Shown: positions 18,270-27,909, counted from the first letter of the stretch. The stretch is 64,000 nucleotides of DNA from Ruminococcus flavefaciens (GCF_900143025.1 NZ_FRCT01000007.1:1-64000); one strand, 5' to 3'. The notes: a model not told the origin generated them from the letters alone. Translations and numbers: made by a program.

Positions 18270-18319
18270 TCTGCGCATGAAAGTTATATATCATGTATGT
18301 CATATCACGGTATGCGAAA

Positions 18320-18368
18320 AAATCAAACAGCGGCAATACTTTTTAAAAGTATATGCCGCTGTTTTTTA
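18320..18368 (-). terminator. Terminator of the exopolysaccharide operon
   Basis: Perfect 10-bp stem AACAGCGGCA (18326-18335) / TGCCGCTGTT (18354-18363) extended by ATACTTTT/AAAAGTAT, with T-runs on both strands. It lies 40 bases past the last gene of the operon. Confidence 0.9.
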
Positions 18369-18403
18369 TCATATCAATTCAGACCAAAATTATTGTGAAG
18401 CTG

Positions 18404-19960
18404 TCATCTTCTTGGTCTGTTGTTGTTTACGCTCCTGTTTCTGCTGCCGTTATTTGATCTGTATGATGAGTTGTTTCTGTTCATCATCTGTGCATCTGTT
18501 CTCTTGGCAGATGATGTCACATTTCTGTTTGGAGCTACAAATTTATTATACTTCTTATTGTTCTTTACATCATTGAGAATGAAGCCTAACATATTAGCTT
18601 CAAAGAATTCTATTCTGCTCATTGCCGAGTCAATGTCGGCTGATGAGGTCTCGTTATATCTTACGACCATTACCATGCCCGAAACCTTCTTTGCGACCTC
18701 TACAGCATCGGTGAAGAAGTTTACAGCAGGTGTGTCTATGATGATATAATTGTATCTGTCCTCAAGTCTTTCGATTATCATATCCATGTTTTCGGATGAA
18801 ACAAGCTCTGAAGGATTTGATACTGCATCACCTGCGGTAATGATATCGAGCTTATCCATAAATGTTTTCTTGATACAGCTGTCAAGATCGGAAATACGTG
18901 TCAGCGCATTTGCAAGACCGTTCTTTTCTCTCATGCGGAATATCTCATGCTGAACAGGAGTTCTGAGATCGGCATCAATAAGAAGCACCTTATTTCCGCC
19001 CTGTGCAAGAGTAATAGCTATATTTGCAGCTGTGATAGACTTTCCTTCAAACGGTTCTGCCGATGAAACGGATATGACCTTCTTATCATAAGATTGAAGA
19101 GTATAGATTATACTTGTACGGATAGCCTTATAGTTCTCAACGATCCTCAGAGGTACATATTTATCAAACAGGCTCACAAATCCGCCCTTCTTATCGCCCT
19201 TTTTCGACTTGCTCTTGAAGCGTCCGACCTCACCGATAACAGCTCTGTCGTATCTGTTGCTGAGAGCGTTTACATCTCTTACGGAGTCGTCAAAGAAGTC
19301 CATAAGGAATATAAGGAGAAGTGCGAAAAGCACTGCCGAAACAGCACCGATGGCTGTGTTTTTCATTTTGTCTGGTGATACAGGAGTTCCGTTGTATTTT
19401 GCCCATGACATATACTGTGCCTTACATCCTGTTCCTATAGCCTTCTGAAGATAAAGATCTGAATATAAAGCAAAGTAGTTGCATATTGCCACAGAGACCT
19501 CAGGATCCTTTGTGATTACCTGCACATTAAGAACGAGAGTATCCGGAACACTTTCGATAAATATAGTGTCACGGAGTTCATTTGCAGGGATATTGTTCTC
19601 CTCGTTAACAGTGAAAACCTTGCTTATTATATCGCGTCCGAATCTTGTTACGAGATTAGTTCCTATTTCCTGCATAACGAGATCGTCATTGAGGACCTCG
19701 ATATAAGTATTGGTGAGCTGCTTCAGGTTGTTTACGTCGTTTCCTTCATTTCCTGCTGCACCGCCGTTAGCCAGCATAGGTGAATCTCCCTGAACATACA
19801 GCTTGATGTGTGATTCATATTTTGGTGAGATAAGATATTTTGATACACAGAAAGCGATTATTCCACCGCAAACTGCAAATAAGATTATAAGCCATAATCT
19901 TCTGAAAATAAGAGAAAATATCTCTTTAAAGTTAATTACGCTTCTTTCATCATTCCTCAT
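18404..19960 (-). CDS. Fused Wzz-type chain-length protein and BY-kinase
   Basis: 518 residues. The N-terminal part has a membrane helix (about 22-42), an external Wzz-like region and a second helix (about 195-215). The C-terminal part is a BY-kinase-type P-loop ATPase with SAEPFEGKSITAAN (Walker A), VLLIDADLRTP (A') and YIIIDTPAV (B). Such proteins control polymer length and export together with Wzy and Wzx. In many Firmicutes the two halves are separate proteins; here they are fused as in Proteobacteria. The C-terminal tail is rich in Asn, Ser and Arg and holds very few Tyr, unlike the Tyr cluster usual for autophosphorylation. ATG 19960 follows AAAGG by about eight bases. Last gene of the operon. 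Confidence 0.88.
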   Translation of the reverse strand: MRNDERSVINFKEIFSLIFRRLWLIILFAVCGGIIAFCVSKYLISPKYESHIKLYVQGDSPMLANGGAAGNEGNDVNNLKQLTNTYIEVLNDDLVMQEIGTNLVTRFGRDIISKVFTVNEENNIPANELRDTIFIESVPDTLVLNVQVITKDPEVSVAICNYFALYSDLYLQKAIGTGCKAQYMSWAKYNGTPVSPDKMKNTAIGAVSAVLFALLLIFLMDFFDDSVRDVNALSNRYDRAVIGEVGRFKSKSKKGDKKGGFVSLFDKYVPLRIVENYKAIRTSIIYTLQSYDKKVISVSSAEPFEGKSITAANIAITLAQGGNKVLLIDADLRTPVQHEIFRMREKNGLANALTRISDLDSCIKKTFMDKLDIITAGDAVSNPSELVSSENMDMIIERLEDRYNYIIIDTPAVNFFTDAVEVAKKVSGMVMVVRYNETSSADIDSAMSRIEFFEANMLGFILNDVKNNKKYNKFVAPNRNVTSSAKRTDAQMMNRNNSSYRSNNGSRNRSVNNNRPRR

Positions 19961-20009
19961 GGTTTCAGCCTTTCTAAAAATGATATATTTTTTGCTTTAG
20001 TTTTTTTAA

Positions 20010-21128
20010 TCAGCTTTTTCTCAAGCCGAGGATTATGTCGCATATCTTGTCAACGATCTCTTCGCTGAGGTCAGCATACAGCGGAAGTGTGAGCACACGT
20101 TTGCTTATATGCAGTGCAACAGGAGTCTCACTGACATCGTACTTGCCGTGGAAGCACTCAAAGGTATTCGATATAGGATAGAAGTACTTTCTTGCATTTA
20201 TGCCATTGTCAGCAAGTGCCTTGAATACTTCGTTTCTTGTTGCGCCAAAAAGCTTTTCGTCAAATACCACAGGGAAGTAACCATAGTTAGGAGTTACGTC
20301 CTTCTGCGGCTTACAGAGGATTATACCGTTTATATTTTCAAGACGGCTCCTGTAATGCTCTGTGACCTTGCGGCGCTTTTCTATCTCGTCATCAATATGT
20401 CTGAGATTGCATATACCCATAGCAGCCTGAAATTCGTTCATCTTGGCATTTCCGCCTATGTATGCAACGTCCTCGGGGCCGTGTATGCCAAAGTTCTTCA
20501 TATCATTGAGCTTCTGAACAAGACTGTCGTCCTTGAAGCAGAGCGCACCGCCCTCGATAGTATTGAAAACCTTTGTTGCATGGAAGCTGAACATTGATGC
20601 ATTTCCGAAGCAGGCAGCACTTACGCCCTTATATGTTACTCCGAATGCGTGAGCTGCATCGTATATTACCTTGAGATCATATTTATCGGCTATCTTCTGT
20701 ATCTTTTCAACATCGCAGAGATTTCCGTATACATGAACAGGTACGATAGCACAGGTATTATCTGTTATAAGTCTTTCGATAAGATCGGTATTTATAGTAT
20801 AATCAGTGTCATTTATATCACAGAAAACAGGATTGAGTCCGTTTCTGACGATAGCGTGTGTGGTTGAAGCAAATGTAAACGGAGATGTGATGACCTCGCC
20901 GTGCTTTGGCAGGTTCATTGCAGCAAGTATGTTTTCAAGAGCAAGATGACCGTTAGTATACAGTGTAACGTGAGGAACGTCAAATCTCTCTTCAAGGGCT
21001 TGTTGCAGCTGCATATGCTTTTCGCCCATATTTGTAAGCCAGTGGCTGTCCCAGAATCCTTTTATCTCATCGCAGTATTCCTCAAAATCAGGCATAGAAG
21101 ATCTGGTAACTAAAATATTCTCATCCAT
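20010..21128 (-). CDS. DegT/DnrJ/EryC1-type sugar aminotransferase (second)
   Basis: 372 residues, standard for the family. PLP-dependent transamination of a nucleotide-linked keto-sugar. The Schiff-base Lys is in SFHATKVFNTIEGGAL, with the preceding YDAAHAFG and the PLP phosphate contact TNGHLALE. The start ATG overlaps the stop of an acetyltransferase remnant (ATGGATGA). The pairing of an aminotransferase with a former acetyltransferase suggests the cluster once made an N-acetylated amino sugar; the actual sugar cannot be named. Confidence 0.92.
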   Translation of the reverse strand: MDENILVTRSSMPDFEEYCDEIKGFWDSHWLTNMGEKHMQLQQALEERFDVPHVTLYTNGHLALENILAAMNLPKHGEVITSPFTFASTTHAIVRNGLNPVFCDINDTDYTINTDLIERLITDNTCAIVPVHVYGNLCDVEKIQKIADKYDLKVIYDAAHAFGVTYKGVSAACFGNASMFSFHATKVFNTIEGGALCFKDDSLVQKLNDMKNFGIHGPEDVAYIGGNAKMNEFQAAMGICNLRHIDDEIEKRRKVTEHYRSRLENINGIILCKPQKDVTPNYGYFPVVFDEKLFGATRNEVFKALADNGINARKYFYPISNTFECFHGKYDVSETPVALHISKRVLTLPLYADLSEEIVDKICDIILGLRKS

Positions 21129-21371
21129 TTTCTTTTAACTCCATATATTCTTCTTTTAATATCGAGTACACAAACATATCTGTATACTCACCTTGTTTAA
21201 ATACAGCTTTGCGCTTGACGCCTTCTTTTTTGATCTGCAATGTTCATAAAGTCTTGATGATATAGTGTTTCCTGCAAGACATTCAAGCTCTAACCTGTGA
21301 CGGTTAAGATTATAAAATGCGTGATGAAGTATTTCCTTCACCGCAAAGGTACCGATCCCCTTTCCTCTCTG
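21121..21371 (-). pseudogene. Remnant of a GNAT acetyltransferase (C-terminal half, frameshifted)
   Basis: Reading from 21371, right after an in-frame TAA, the minus strand encodes QRGKGIGTFAVKEIL, HHAFYNLNRHRLELECLAGN and ISSRLYEHC. This is the acetyl-CoA loop and following helices of a RimJ/RimL-like GNAT. At about 21228-21238 the frame shifts; the other frame continues IKKEGVKRKAVFKQGEYTD and then MFVYSILKEEYMELKENG before stopping at 21121, overlapping the next gene's start. The N-terminal half is missing: the preceding gene ends only 15 bases upstream. The expected join would be CGFKKEG, so loss of one T in that codon area fits. Confidence 0.85.
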
Positions 21372-21385
21372 TTAAATTCTGCATC

Positions 21386-22603
21386 TCAATCTTCAAATTC
21401 AAAATTTACCCATTCATTTGAGCGGGACATTACATCGTCAAGTTCCTCACGGGTATCAAATCTCAGGAACAGATCGCCTAATGTCATATTAGCTCCTGTA
21501 AATGGCTTTACTACATCTCCGGGTCTGGCAGTTATCATAGAGTATTTAACATACTTTTTCTCGATCTCGGGATCAATGGTAAGCGATCTCAGGATACGCT
21601 CACTGTCTGTTTCGGAATGGATATCGAACTGTACCCAGTGTCCGTCGCATTTGCTCTCCTCTATCTTTGTCAGAGGAAGTCCTACAGCCTTTCTTATCTC
21701 ATTCTCGATAAGATCAGCATTTTCACCGTATGCCATATTCTGTATCTCAGCTATTCGGCAGCCGCCTCCGCGAGGTGATACCTCCATGATGTAAGGCTTG
21801 CCGTTTGCACCCACACATACTTCGATATTGTATATACCTGTTTTCATATTCAGTGCATACATGAGTCTTTGCAGATCGTCATGCAGTGCCTTGTCATCGG
21901 AAGCGTCCATAGTACATGGCCAGATCAGCATAGCAGGCGTATACGGATTAACTGCCTTCTTGTCAAAGAGCTGGTCGGCAAAGGGTCCGAATACTATCTT
22001 TCCGTCTACGGTGAAGAAATCACCGTCGGAATGGAAGCCCTTGAATGTGATGAAGTCCTCAATAATAAAGTGTCCGTTATGTCCTGCATCAAGGGCGATA
22101 TCAATTGCCTCGGAAAGCTTAGCGGGATCATCAACTCTTGTAACACCCTTGCTTCCTGCCGAGTCAACAGGCTTTACTATAACAGGCCAGTCGAAAAAAT
22201 CAATATCATCGAATGGCGCCTTCTTATCGTTATAGCTCTTTGAATGAGGACAATTGAAACCGTTGTCTGTAAGGAATTTTCGGAATAATCCCTTATCCTG
22301 AAGTATCCTTACGGATTCATAAGGTCCCTGGAACGGGAGCCCCATTTTTTCTGCTGCATAAGCCGCAGATGCAACACCGGGATCGCAGGCAAATGAAATA
22401 ATTCCGTCTATTTCATGTTTCTTTGCCGCTTCAAGTACCGCCTCCTTGTCAATGACACTTACATTGCAGTATTCGTCCGAATACTTATGTGCTATATTAT
22501 CAGGGAGATAATCACAGGTGATAACATAGCAGCCAAGCTCCTGTGCCTTTTTGATGACGGGGATTATAAAAGCCGATCCGCCAAGTATCATAAGTTTTTT
22601 CAT
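21386..22603 (-). CDS. ATP-grasp domain protein (carboxylate-amine ligase type)
   Basis: 405 residues. Preatp-grasp fold (MKKLMILGGSAFIIPVIKKA), then an ATP-grasp domain with WPVIVKPVDSAGSKGVTRV and the metal/ATP site YIMEVSPRGGGCRI. Enzymes of this fold join a carboxylate to an amine using ATP. Within an exopolysaccharide operon it may attach an amino acid or other acid to an amino sugar; this is inference. It overlaps the flippase gene by four bases (ATGA type), so the two are translationally coupled. Confidence 0.85.
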   Translation of the reverse strand: MKKLMILGGSAFIIPVIKKAQELGCYVITCDYLPDNIAHKYSDEYCNVSVIDKEAVLEAAKKHEIDGIISFACDPGVASAAYAAEKMGLPFQGPYESVRILQDKGLFRKFLTDNGFNCPHSKSYNDKKAPFDDIDFFDWPVIVKPVDSAGSKGVTRVDDPAKLSEAIDIALDAGHNGHFIIEDFITFKGFHSDGDFFTVDGKIVFGPFADQLFDKKAVNPYTPAMLIWPCTMDASDDKALHDDLQRLMYALNMKTGIYNIEVCVGANGKPYIMEVSPRGGGCRIAEIQNMAYGENADLIENEIRKAVGLPLTKIEESKCDGHWVQFDIHSETDSERILRSLTIDPEIEKKYVKYSMITARPGDVVKPFTGANMTLGDLFLRFDTREELDDVMSRSNEWVNFEFED

Positions 22604-24054
22604 ATTTCTTTATCCTTCTTTCTGTTTAACAGACTCTTTAAGGTATCGACCAGATACTCATAGCTGTCGATGTGCATAAGCTTTGAGCAAAGCAGATACA
22701 CTATAACACCTAAAGGTACCTGTATAACTAACCGAAGTATGTCATGAAGCCCTGTGAAGTTAACAAGATATACAACTCCGCCCATGACAGCCGATGCTAA
22801 TATCTGCGGAAGCATATCGACCACCTGCTCCAAATAGCTGTAATTGAGCAGTTTTTTGTTCGGCCATGCATTTATGACCTGACTTATTACAGATGATACC
22901 AACATTCCGTATACCATTGCTTTTACAGATATGAACATCGTTGCGATTATCGCACCAAAATCAACAAATTTCTTTATTACTTCAAGCTTGAGATAAGTAT
23001 CGCTTCTTCCGATAGCCTTTATGGCATTTAGATTTGCTGTATGTATAGGCATAAAAGCATAGGAAATACAAAGGATTCTCAGATACGGAATGATAGGGAG
23101 CCAATCCGGTGTAAGGACGATCTTTACTATAGGCTCTGCACATACCATTATGCCGACCATAAAGGGCATCATTAAAAATGTGCCTATCTTTATGGAACGT
23201 CTTGTCATATTTTTGACGTTCTCACGGGAATCCTGCACCTTAGCCATAGACGGCAGCAGAACACTGTCAAGCGAGGAGTTGAGTATACTCGTTATAAACT
23301 GCGGAAAATACTCGCCGTAGGTATAGAAAGCAAGGCTTTCATCTGAGTATTTCTTTCCGATAATAAGGTTTCTGAGTTTTAGGTATATTACCTCCATAAG
23401 CGATGAAGCAAAGAGCTTCCAGCCATAGGAATAAAGGTATTTAAGACGCTGGAACGAAAAGCACTTCTTCGGACGCCATTTTACAGTGATCCAGAGTATT
23501 ATGGTATCTATGGTAATGTTGACTAAATTCTGTGCAACTATTGCCCATAATCCGAAGCCTGTGTATGCCATCGCTATTCCCACAACAGCGGCAACGATAG
23601 TACCGATGAGCGTTGCAAAGAAAAAGCGTTTGAACATCATGTTCTTGCTGACGTAAGCCTGCTGAACATTCTTCATGCCCGAAACTATGAGAACAAGGCT
23701 CATTACCCTTATTATAGGCGTAAGCTCAGGCTTTTCGTAGAAATCCGCAATAAAAGGTGCGGCAAAAAACATCAACAGATACGCAAGACCGCATATCAGA
23801 CAGTTGAAGTAGAAAACGCTTGAAAAATCAAGATCGTCTGCATCTTTCTTCTGTATGAGAGCATTTCCGAGTCCGCTTTCGATAAATATCTGCAATATCT
23901 CGATAAAGACAAGGATAAGTCCTATAGTACCCATGAGCTTTGGAGCAAGCATCTTCGCAAGGACGATCTGTACAAGGAATTGTACCATCTTTGCCCCGAA
24001 GCGCTCTCCAAGTCTCCAGAAAAGGTTCTTTACTACTGTATCTCTGCTACTCAT
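22600..24054 (-). CDS. Wzx-type polysaccharide flippase (MOP superfamily)
   Basis: 484 residues with about 14 predicted membrane helices. The N-terminus NLFWRLGERFGAKMVQFLVQ is typical of the polysaccharide-transport (WzxC/TuaB-like) branch. It should flip the lipid-linked repeat unit across the membrane for Wzy polymerisation. Four-base overlaps with the GT2 gene upstream and the ATP-grasp gene downstream show a tightly coupled operon. Confidence 0.9.
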   Translation of the reverse strand: MSSRDTVVKNLFWRLGERFGAKMVQFLVQIVLAKMLAPKLMGTIGLILVFIEILQIFIESGLGNALIQKKDADDLDFSSVFYFNCLICGLAYLLMFFAAPFIADFYEKPELTPIIRVMSLVLIVSGMKNVQQAYVSKNMMFKRFFFATLIGTIVAAVVGIAMAYTGFGLWAIVAQNLVNITIDTIILWITVKWRPKKCFSFQRLKYLYSYGWKLFASSLMEVIYLKLRNLIIGKKYSDESLAFYTYGEYFPQFITSILNSSLDSVLLPSMAKVQDSRENVKNMTRRSIKIGTFLMMPFMVGIMVCAEPIVKIVLTPDWLPIIPYLRILCISYAFMPIHTANLNAIKAIGRSDTYLKLEVIKKFVDFGAIIATMFISVKAMVYGMLVSSVISQVINAWPNKKLLNYSYLEQVVDMLPQILASAVMGGVVYLVNFTGLHDILRLVIQVPLGVIVYLLCSKLMHIDSYEYLVDTLKSLLNRKKDKEI

Positions 24055-24989
24055 CTGCTGCGCACCGCCTGAAATATTTCATATAACTTCCTGACTGCCT
24101 TATGAGTCAGAGTCCTGCATAATGCGGCAATGCAGCGGGGGGATCTTACAAGTGAAGCATAATCGTCCTCAAGTACCATGATCTTAGCACTTTCACGATT
24201 TATAGCCTTCCTTATTGTGTAGGAATATCTATGCTTTGTAAATATGTCTATTGATCTGAAGCCTTTGATAATGTTTTTATGCTGACGCACCTTTTTGCTA
24301 TTGTCTGAATGCATCATTGATGACCATGAACCTACAGAATTAAGTCTGTAGCTCGACATAACTCTCGGTATGTAGTGGATATATCCGATAGATGCAAAAT
24401 ACAGTGCCATAGGATAATCACCGATACCGTCCATATCAAAGGCAGGATTTTTTCTCCTCATGGTCTCATTTCTCCACATAAAGGAGCTGAAATGGAAATA
24501 TGCCGCAGGCTCCGAAAGGATAATATCCTCCATAGAATAATCCCTTGCCTTTCGTGAGGGATTGAAGATAGTGCCTGTAGACTTTCCATTTTCAAATATT
24601 TTATTTGTATTGTGTACGCACAGCATACATTTAGGGTGCTTTTCCATATAATCCACCTGAAGCTGAAGCTTATACGGATCTGTCCAGTAGTCGTCACCCT
24701 CACATACGGCTACATACTTACTGTCTATATTCGGGAATACATATTCATCTTCAATATCTATTCCCTTCTGATATTTGTTTTCTTCCTGAAGTATCGTTTC
24801 AAAGATATCAGGATACTTTTCGGCATATTCCCTTATTATGTCTCTGGTACCGTCTGTTGAACAATCATCATGGACAAGTACCTTGAATTTGAATGAAGTC
24901 TTTTGCTTAATAAAACCCTCAAATGTAGTTCTGATATAGTTTTCGTGATTATAGGCTAGACAAAATACCGTCACCAAACAATTACGCAC
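24051..24989 (-). CDS. Family 2 glycosyltransferase
   Basis: About 312 residues, GT-A fold. Nucleotide-sugar site at the N-terminus: VFCLAYNHENYI, VLVHDDCSTDGTRDI and the DxD-like CEGDDYWTDP. It transfers a sugar to the lipid-linked intermediate; donor unknown. I prefer the GTG at 24989 because GAGGGG lies seven bases upstream; an ATG at 25004 would place this ribosome binding site inside the gene. It overlaps the end of the Wzy gene by eight bases and the flippase by four. Confidence 0.88.
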   Translation of the reverse strand: MRNCLVTVFCLAYNHENYIRTTFEGFIKQKTSFKFKVLVHDDCSTDGTRDIIREYAEKYPDIFETILQEENKYQKGIDIEDEYVFPNIDSKYVAVCEGDDYWTDPYKLQLQVDYMEKHPKCMLCVHNTNKIFENGKSTGTIFNPSRKARDYSMEDIILSEPAAYFHFSSFMWRNETMRRKNPAFDMDGIGDYPMALYFASIGYIHYIPRVMSSYRLNSVGSWSSMMHSDNSKKVRQHKNIIKGFRSIDIFTKHRYSYTIRKAINRESAKIMVLEDDYASLVRSPRCIAALCRTLTHKAVRKLYEIFQAVRSR

Positions 24990-26151
24990 TTTTATTCCCC
25001 TCATTTTCTAATACATCATAAAATTCATATCCGTTATCGCTGTCGTCACGGCAGCATACATTTGCAAGAAGAATTATCATCCAGAAAGATGCCTGACGAT
25101 GATTTACAAGTGTGAATGCCTCAAGGAATATCGCACAGTATATCGGCAGCACCTCAAGCTTTATCCGTCTTACATTCGAGTATATCCATGCAAGGAGTAT
25201 ACAGAACGGCACAATTCCGTAATAATAACATAATGATATCCATGTTGAATGCATCTCTTCCTGATGTCCATATCTCGGGAACTGGAAGCCCTCACCATAT
25301 CCAAAGAGGAAATACTCGGGGTGGTCCTGAGCTACATTCAGTGCTCGGTCATTTATGAAGCTCTGCAATACCGAATTATTACTGTTAAGCTTATCCGATA
25401 CACGGAAGTGATCCCAGTCGATATGGATGATATCAAGCATGAAAAGTGCGATAACGCCGCCAATACCAAGTATTATAAGGAATAATACGGTATAGGATAT
25501 ACCGCCGTTATCCATTGCTCTTTTCAGCATTATCATACTATCCATTGAGACAAGTATGAACAGCGCTATCAGCATACCGCTTGATGAGGTCTGCATAATG
25601 AGGAACAATGCTACAAGTACAAAAAGATATTTCCATTTGTCCTTCAGCAGGAAGAGTATTGATAATGTGGAAATTATCGCAAATCCAAGCTGGTTAGGGT
25701 CAGTATAGGTTCCCATATATCTGTAGGTGCCTTCCCAGTAGCTTCCCTTGTGAAGCAGGAAAATAGCCAGCTGTATCAGGAGATTCATTTTACAGACCAA
25801 GCCGAGTGCATTGAGCCATGGTTTGTTATACATAAAATGCCGGAAGCATAGTATAACAATGTAATTGAATACGTAATAAAGACAGGATTTTACAAAAAAA
25901 CTTGAACGAAAAATCAGAAAATAAATACTATTTATAATAATAACACACAGGAGGAATACTCCGAATACGTAATCATCATTTCTAAGTCCTCGTTTTCTTT
26001 CGTATACCAGAAAAGCGAAGGACATCAGCAGGAAGAAGTCTCCCGGCTGCAAAGTACCGCTATCGAAAATATAAAACGGCTTTAACAGAAAATATATCAG
26101 AAAGCAAACTGAAGATATGCTAAATGATACACCTTTTTCAGATCTTGTCAT
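24982..26151 (-). CDS. Wzy-like polysaccharide polymerase (O-antigen ligase/polymerase type)
   Basis: 389 residues with 10-12 hydrophobic helices and a large external loop near the C-terminal third (FGYGEGFQFPRYGHQEEMHS), where Wzy/WaaL-type proteins carry their functional residues. Sequence similarity between members is low, so the call rests on topology, the GYGxGF and HSTW loop, and its place between glycosyltransferases and a flippase. Confidence 0.8.
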   Translation of the reverse strand: MTRSEKGVSFSISSVCFLIYFLLKPFYIFDSGTLQPGDFFLLMSFAFLVYERKRGLRNDDYVFGVFLLCVIIINSIYFLIFRSSFFVKSCLYYVFNYIVILCFRHFMYNKPWLNALGLVCKMNLLIQLAIFLLHKGSYWEGTYRYMGTYTDPNQLGFAIISTLSILFLLKDKWKYLFVLVALFLIMQTSSSGMLIALFILVSMDSMIMLKRAMDNGGISYTVLFLIILGIGGVIALFMLDIIHIDWDHFRVSDKLNSNNSVLQSFINDRALNVAQDHPEYFLFGYGEGFQFPRYGHQEEMHSTWISLCYYYGIVPFCILLAWIYSNVRRIKLEVLPIYCAIFLEAFTLVNHRQASFWMIILLANVCCRDDSDNGYEFYDVLENEGNKSA

Positions 26152-26162
26152 AACAACAATCC

Positions 26163-27290
26163 TTACAATAATACATCTTTATAGATCTTTTCCCATTCAG
26201 CTATTACAATGCTGAGATCGTATTTTTTCACAGCCTGCATATTTTTTTCGCCCATAGTATTCCTGTCAGCTATCAGACAAGCTATGAGCGCATCGGCAAA
26301 CTCATCTGACGAAGCAGGTGAGCACAGAAAACCGCCGCCCTTTTTGATAAGGTCTGTATTGCCTCTTATTTTTGAAACAACACAAGGAAGGCCGCAAGCC
26401 ATAGCCTCCATGAGAGAGCGTGAAAGTCCTTCTCTGAATGAAGGCATCACAAAAATATCGCAGGCTGATAAAAGCTCCTTGACATCATTTCTGTAGCCGA
26501 GAAAATGGATATTCTCTTTAAGGTCATGCTCGGAAGCAAAGCGTTCTATAGCTTCTTTCTCCTGACCCACGCCGCACAGAAAATAATGCAGGTGCTTGTT
26601 GTTTACCTTTGACATAGCCTGCACTATAGCGATATTGTTTTTATTCCTGTTGAGCTCGCCCACCGAGATAACTGCGATATCATCGTGTTCAAGCCCCAGC
26701 TCTTCTCGTTTTTCATCTCTGTTCCTTGCTATATTGTCATAAACCGAAAGATCTATTCCAACTCCGTGGACATAGCTCAGCTTTCCGCCATTTTTCAGCT
26801 TAAAAGCCTTTGCCGCTTCAAGATCCTCATGGTTTATTGTAACAAGAACATCTGTATCCTTTGCAAAATGCTTTTCTATATTATAGAAAAGAGTGCGGTT
26901 AATGAATGGTGCCCCTTTATAGAAATGGAAGCCGTGAGCCTGATATATGACCTTTTTCACACCGCATTTCCTTGCTGCGTATCTTCCGATTATACCGCCA
27001 ATAGGCGTATTGCAGTGTATCAGGTCGAATTTTTCGCGCTCTATAATAGCTTTTATCTGACGATAAGCCTTATAGTTACGAGGATCGTAAGGAGCACGAA
27101 TAAAATCGACCTGATAGATCTTTATACCATATTTTTTTTCATCAGCTTTCCTCGCTGCCTCATCGGGATAGCTCCAGTTTCCTGCTATTGAAAATTCTAT
27201 CCCGAGTTTTTGTGCAGCGACCATGGCAGAATACGAGAAATTATTCACTTTATCCGCAACATTAAGGATATAAAGCATTTTGACCGACAT
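26163..27290 (-). CDS. Family 4 glycosyltransferase
   Basis: 375 residues, GT-B fold. N-terminal acceptor domain (NVADKVNNFSYSAM ... DLIHCNTPIGGIIGRYAARK) and C-terminal nucleotide-sugar domain with VGELNRNKN, FLGYRNDVKELLSACDIFVM and the EX7E-type site PSFREGLSRSLMEAMACG. It is a retaining sugar transferase in repeat-unit assembly. The ATG at 27290 lies two bases after the preceding stop and GAGGGA spans the junction. Confidence 0.92.
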   Translation of the reverse strand: MSVKMLYILNVADKVNNFSYSAMVAAQKLGIEFSIAGNWSYPDEAARKADEKKYGIKIYQVDFIRAPYDPRNYKAYRQIKAIIEREKFDLIHCNTPIGGIIGRYAARKCGVKKVIYQAHGFHFYKGAPFINRTLFYNIEKHFAKDTDVLVTINHEDLEAAKAFKLKNGGKLSYVHGVGIDLSVYDNIARNRDEKREELGLEHDDIAVISVGELNRNKNNIAIVQAMSKVNNKHLHYFLCGVGQEKEAIERFASEHDLKENIHFLGYRNDVKELLSACDIFVMPSFREGLSRSLMEAMACGLPCVVSKIRGNTDLIKKGGGFLCSPASSDEFADALIACLIADRNTMGEKNMQAVKKYDLSIVIAEWEKIYKDVLL

Positions 27291-27291
27291 A

Positions 27292-27897
27292 TCATCCCTC
27301 GAATCTGTATTCGTTCATTTTTCTTCCCTCAGAGGAGAAGTAACTTCTTGCAAGCTTGAAACCGTTCATTCTGTAAAAACGATTTACGCCGTCATTGTTT
27401 ACAGCATCTGTCTCAAGATTTATATATGCGAACTTGTTGAGATCAACCATGCCTTTAAGGTGGTCGATCAGCTTTGAGCCTATACCCTTCTTGCCCATAT
27501 CGGGATCAACGCATATAGACGCAAGCTCAACATATTTTTCGTCCTTGACTACTGAATCGCTTTTTTTGAAAGCTCCAAGAAGTCTTTTGATAAATGAAGG
27601 ATGCCTTATAGCTGCTCCCATAGAGCAGAAAGCAAACTTAAAAAGATGATTTTTTATCAGTCCCTTATAAAAATTCGGATAATCATACGAGTAAGCTATG
27701 AACCCCGCAAGCTTACCGTTTTCTTCGGCAACTATTATACCCGACCTCTCATCAGAGAGGTAACCTTCATACAGAGCATCAAGAAATCCCACACCGAGCT
27801 GGGTGAGGAAAAAATCAGGGAAAGCACGGGTATGGAGCCGAGACAAAACACGTATGCTTTCCTTATCTGACGCTGTCATATTTCTGATGGTAATCAT
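27292..27897 (-). CDS. GNAT-family acetyltransferase of the exopolysaccharide operon
   Basis: 201 residues. GNAT fold with CVDPDMGKKGIGSKLIDHL as the acetyl-CoA loop and VNRFYRMNGFKLA at the C-terminal end. Lying between the initiating sugar-phosphate transferase and a glycosyltransferase, it probably acylates the amino group made by the first aminotransferase, as in diacetamido-sugar pathways; there the acyltransferase is often of another fold (PglD), so this is inference. Intact, unlike the remnant at 21121-21371. Confidence 0.82.
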   Translation of the reverse strand: MITIRNMTASDKESIRVLSRLHTRAFPDFFLTQLGVGFLDALYEGYLSDERSGIIVAEENGKLAGFIAYSYDYPNFYKGLIKNHLFKFAFCSMGAAIRHPSFIKRLLGAFKKSDSVVKDEKYVELASICVDPDMGKKGIGSKLIDHLKGMVDLNKFAYINLETDAVNNDGVNRFYRMNGFKLARSYFSSEGRKMNEYRFEG

Positions 27898-27909
27898 CTG
27901 ACAAACCCC

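Noticed and set aside
17871-18280. Overlapping frames through tRNA-Leu and the tandem repeats
   Set aside because: They read through a tRNA and duplicate with the 114-bp repeat (a multiple of three), so they are artefacts of the repetition.
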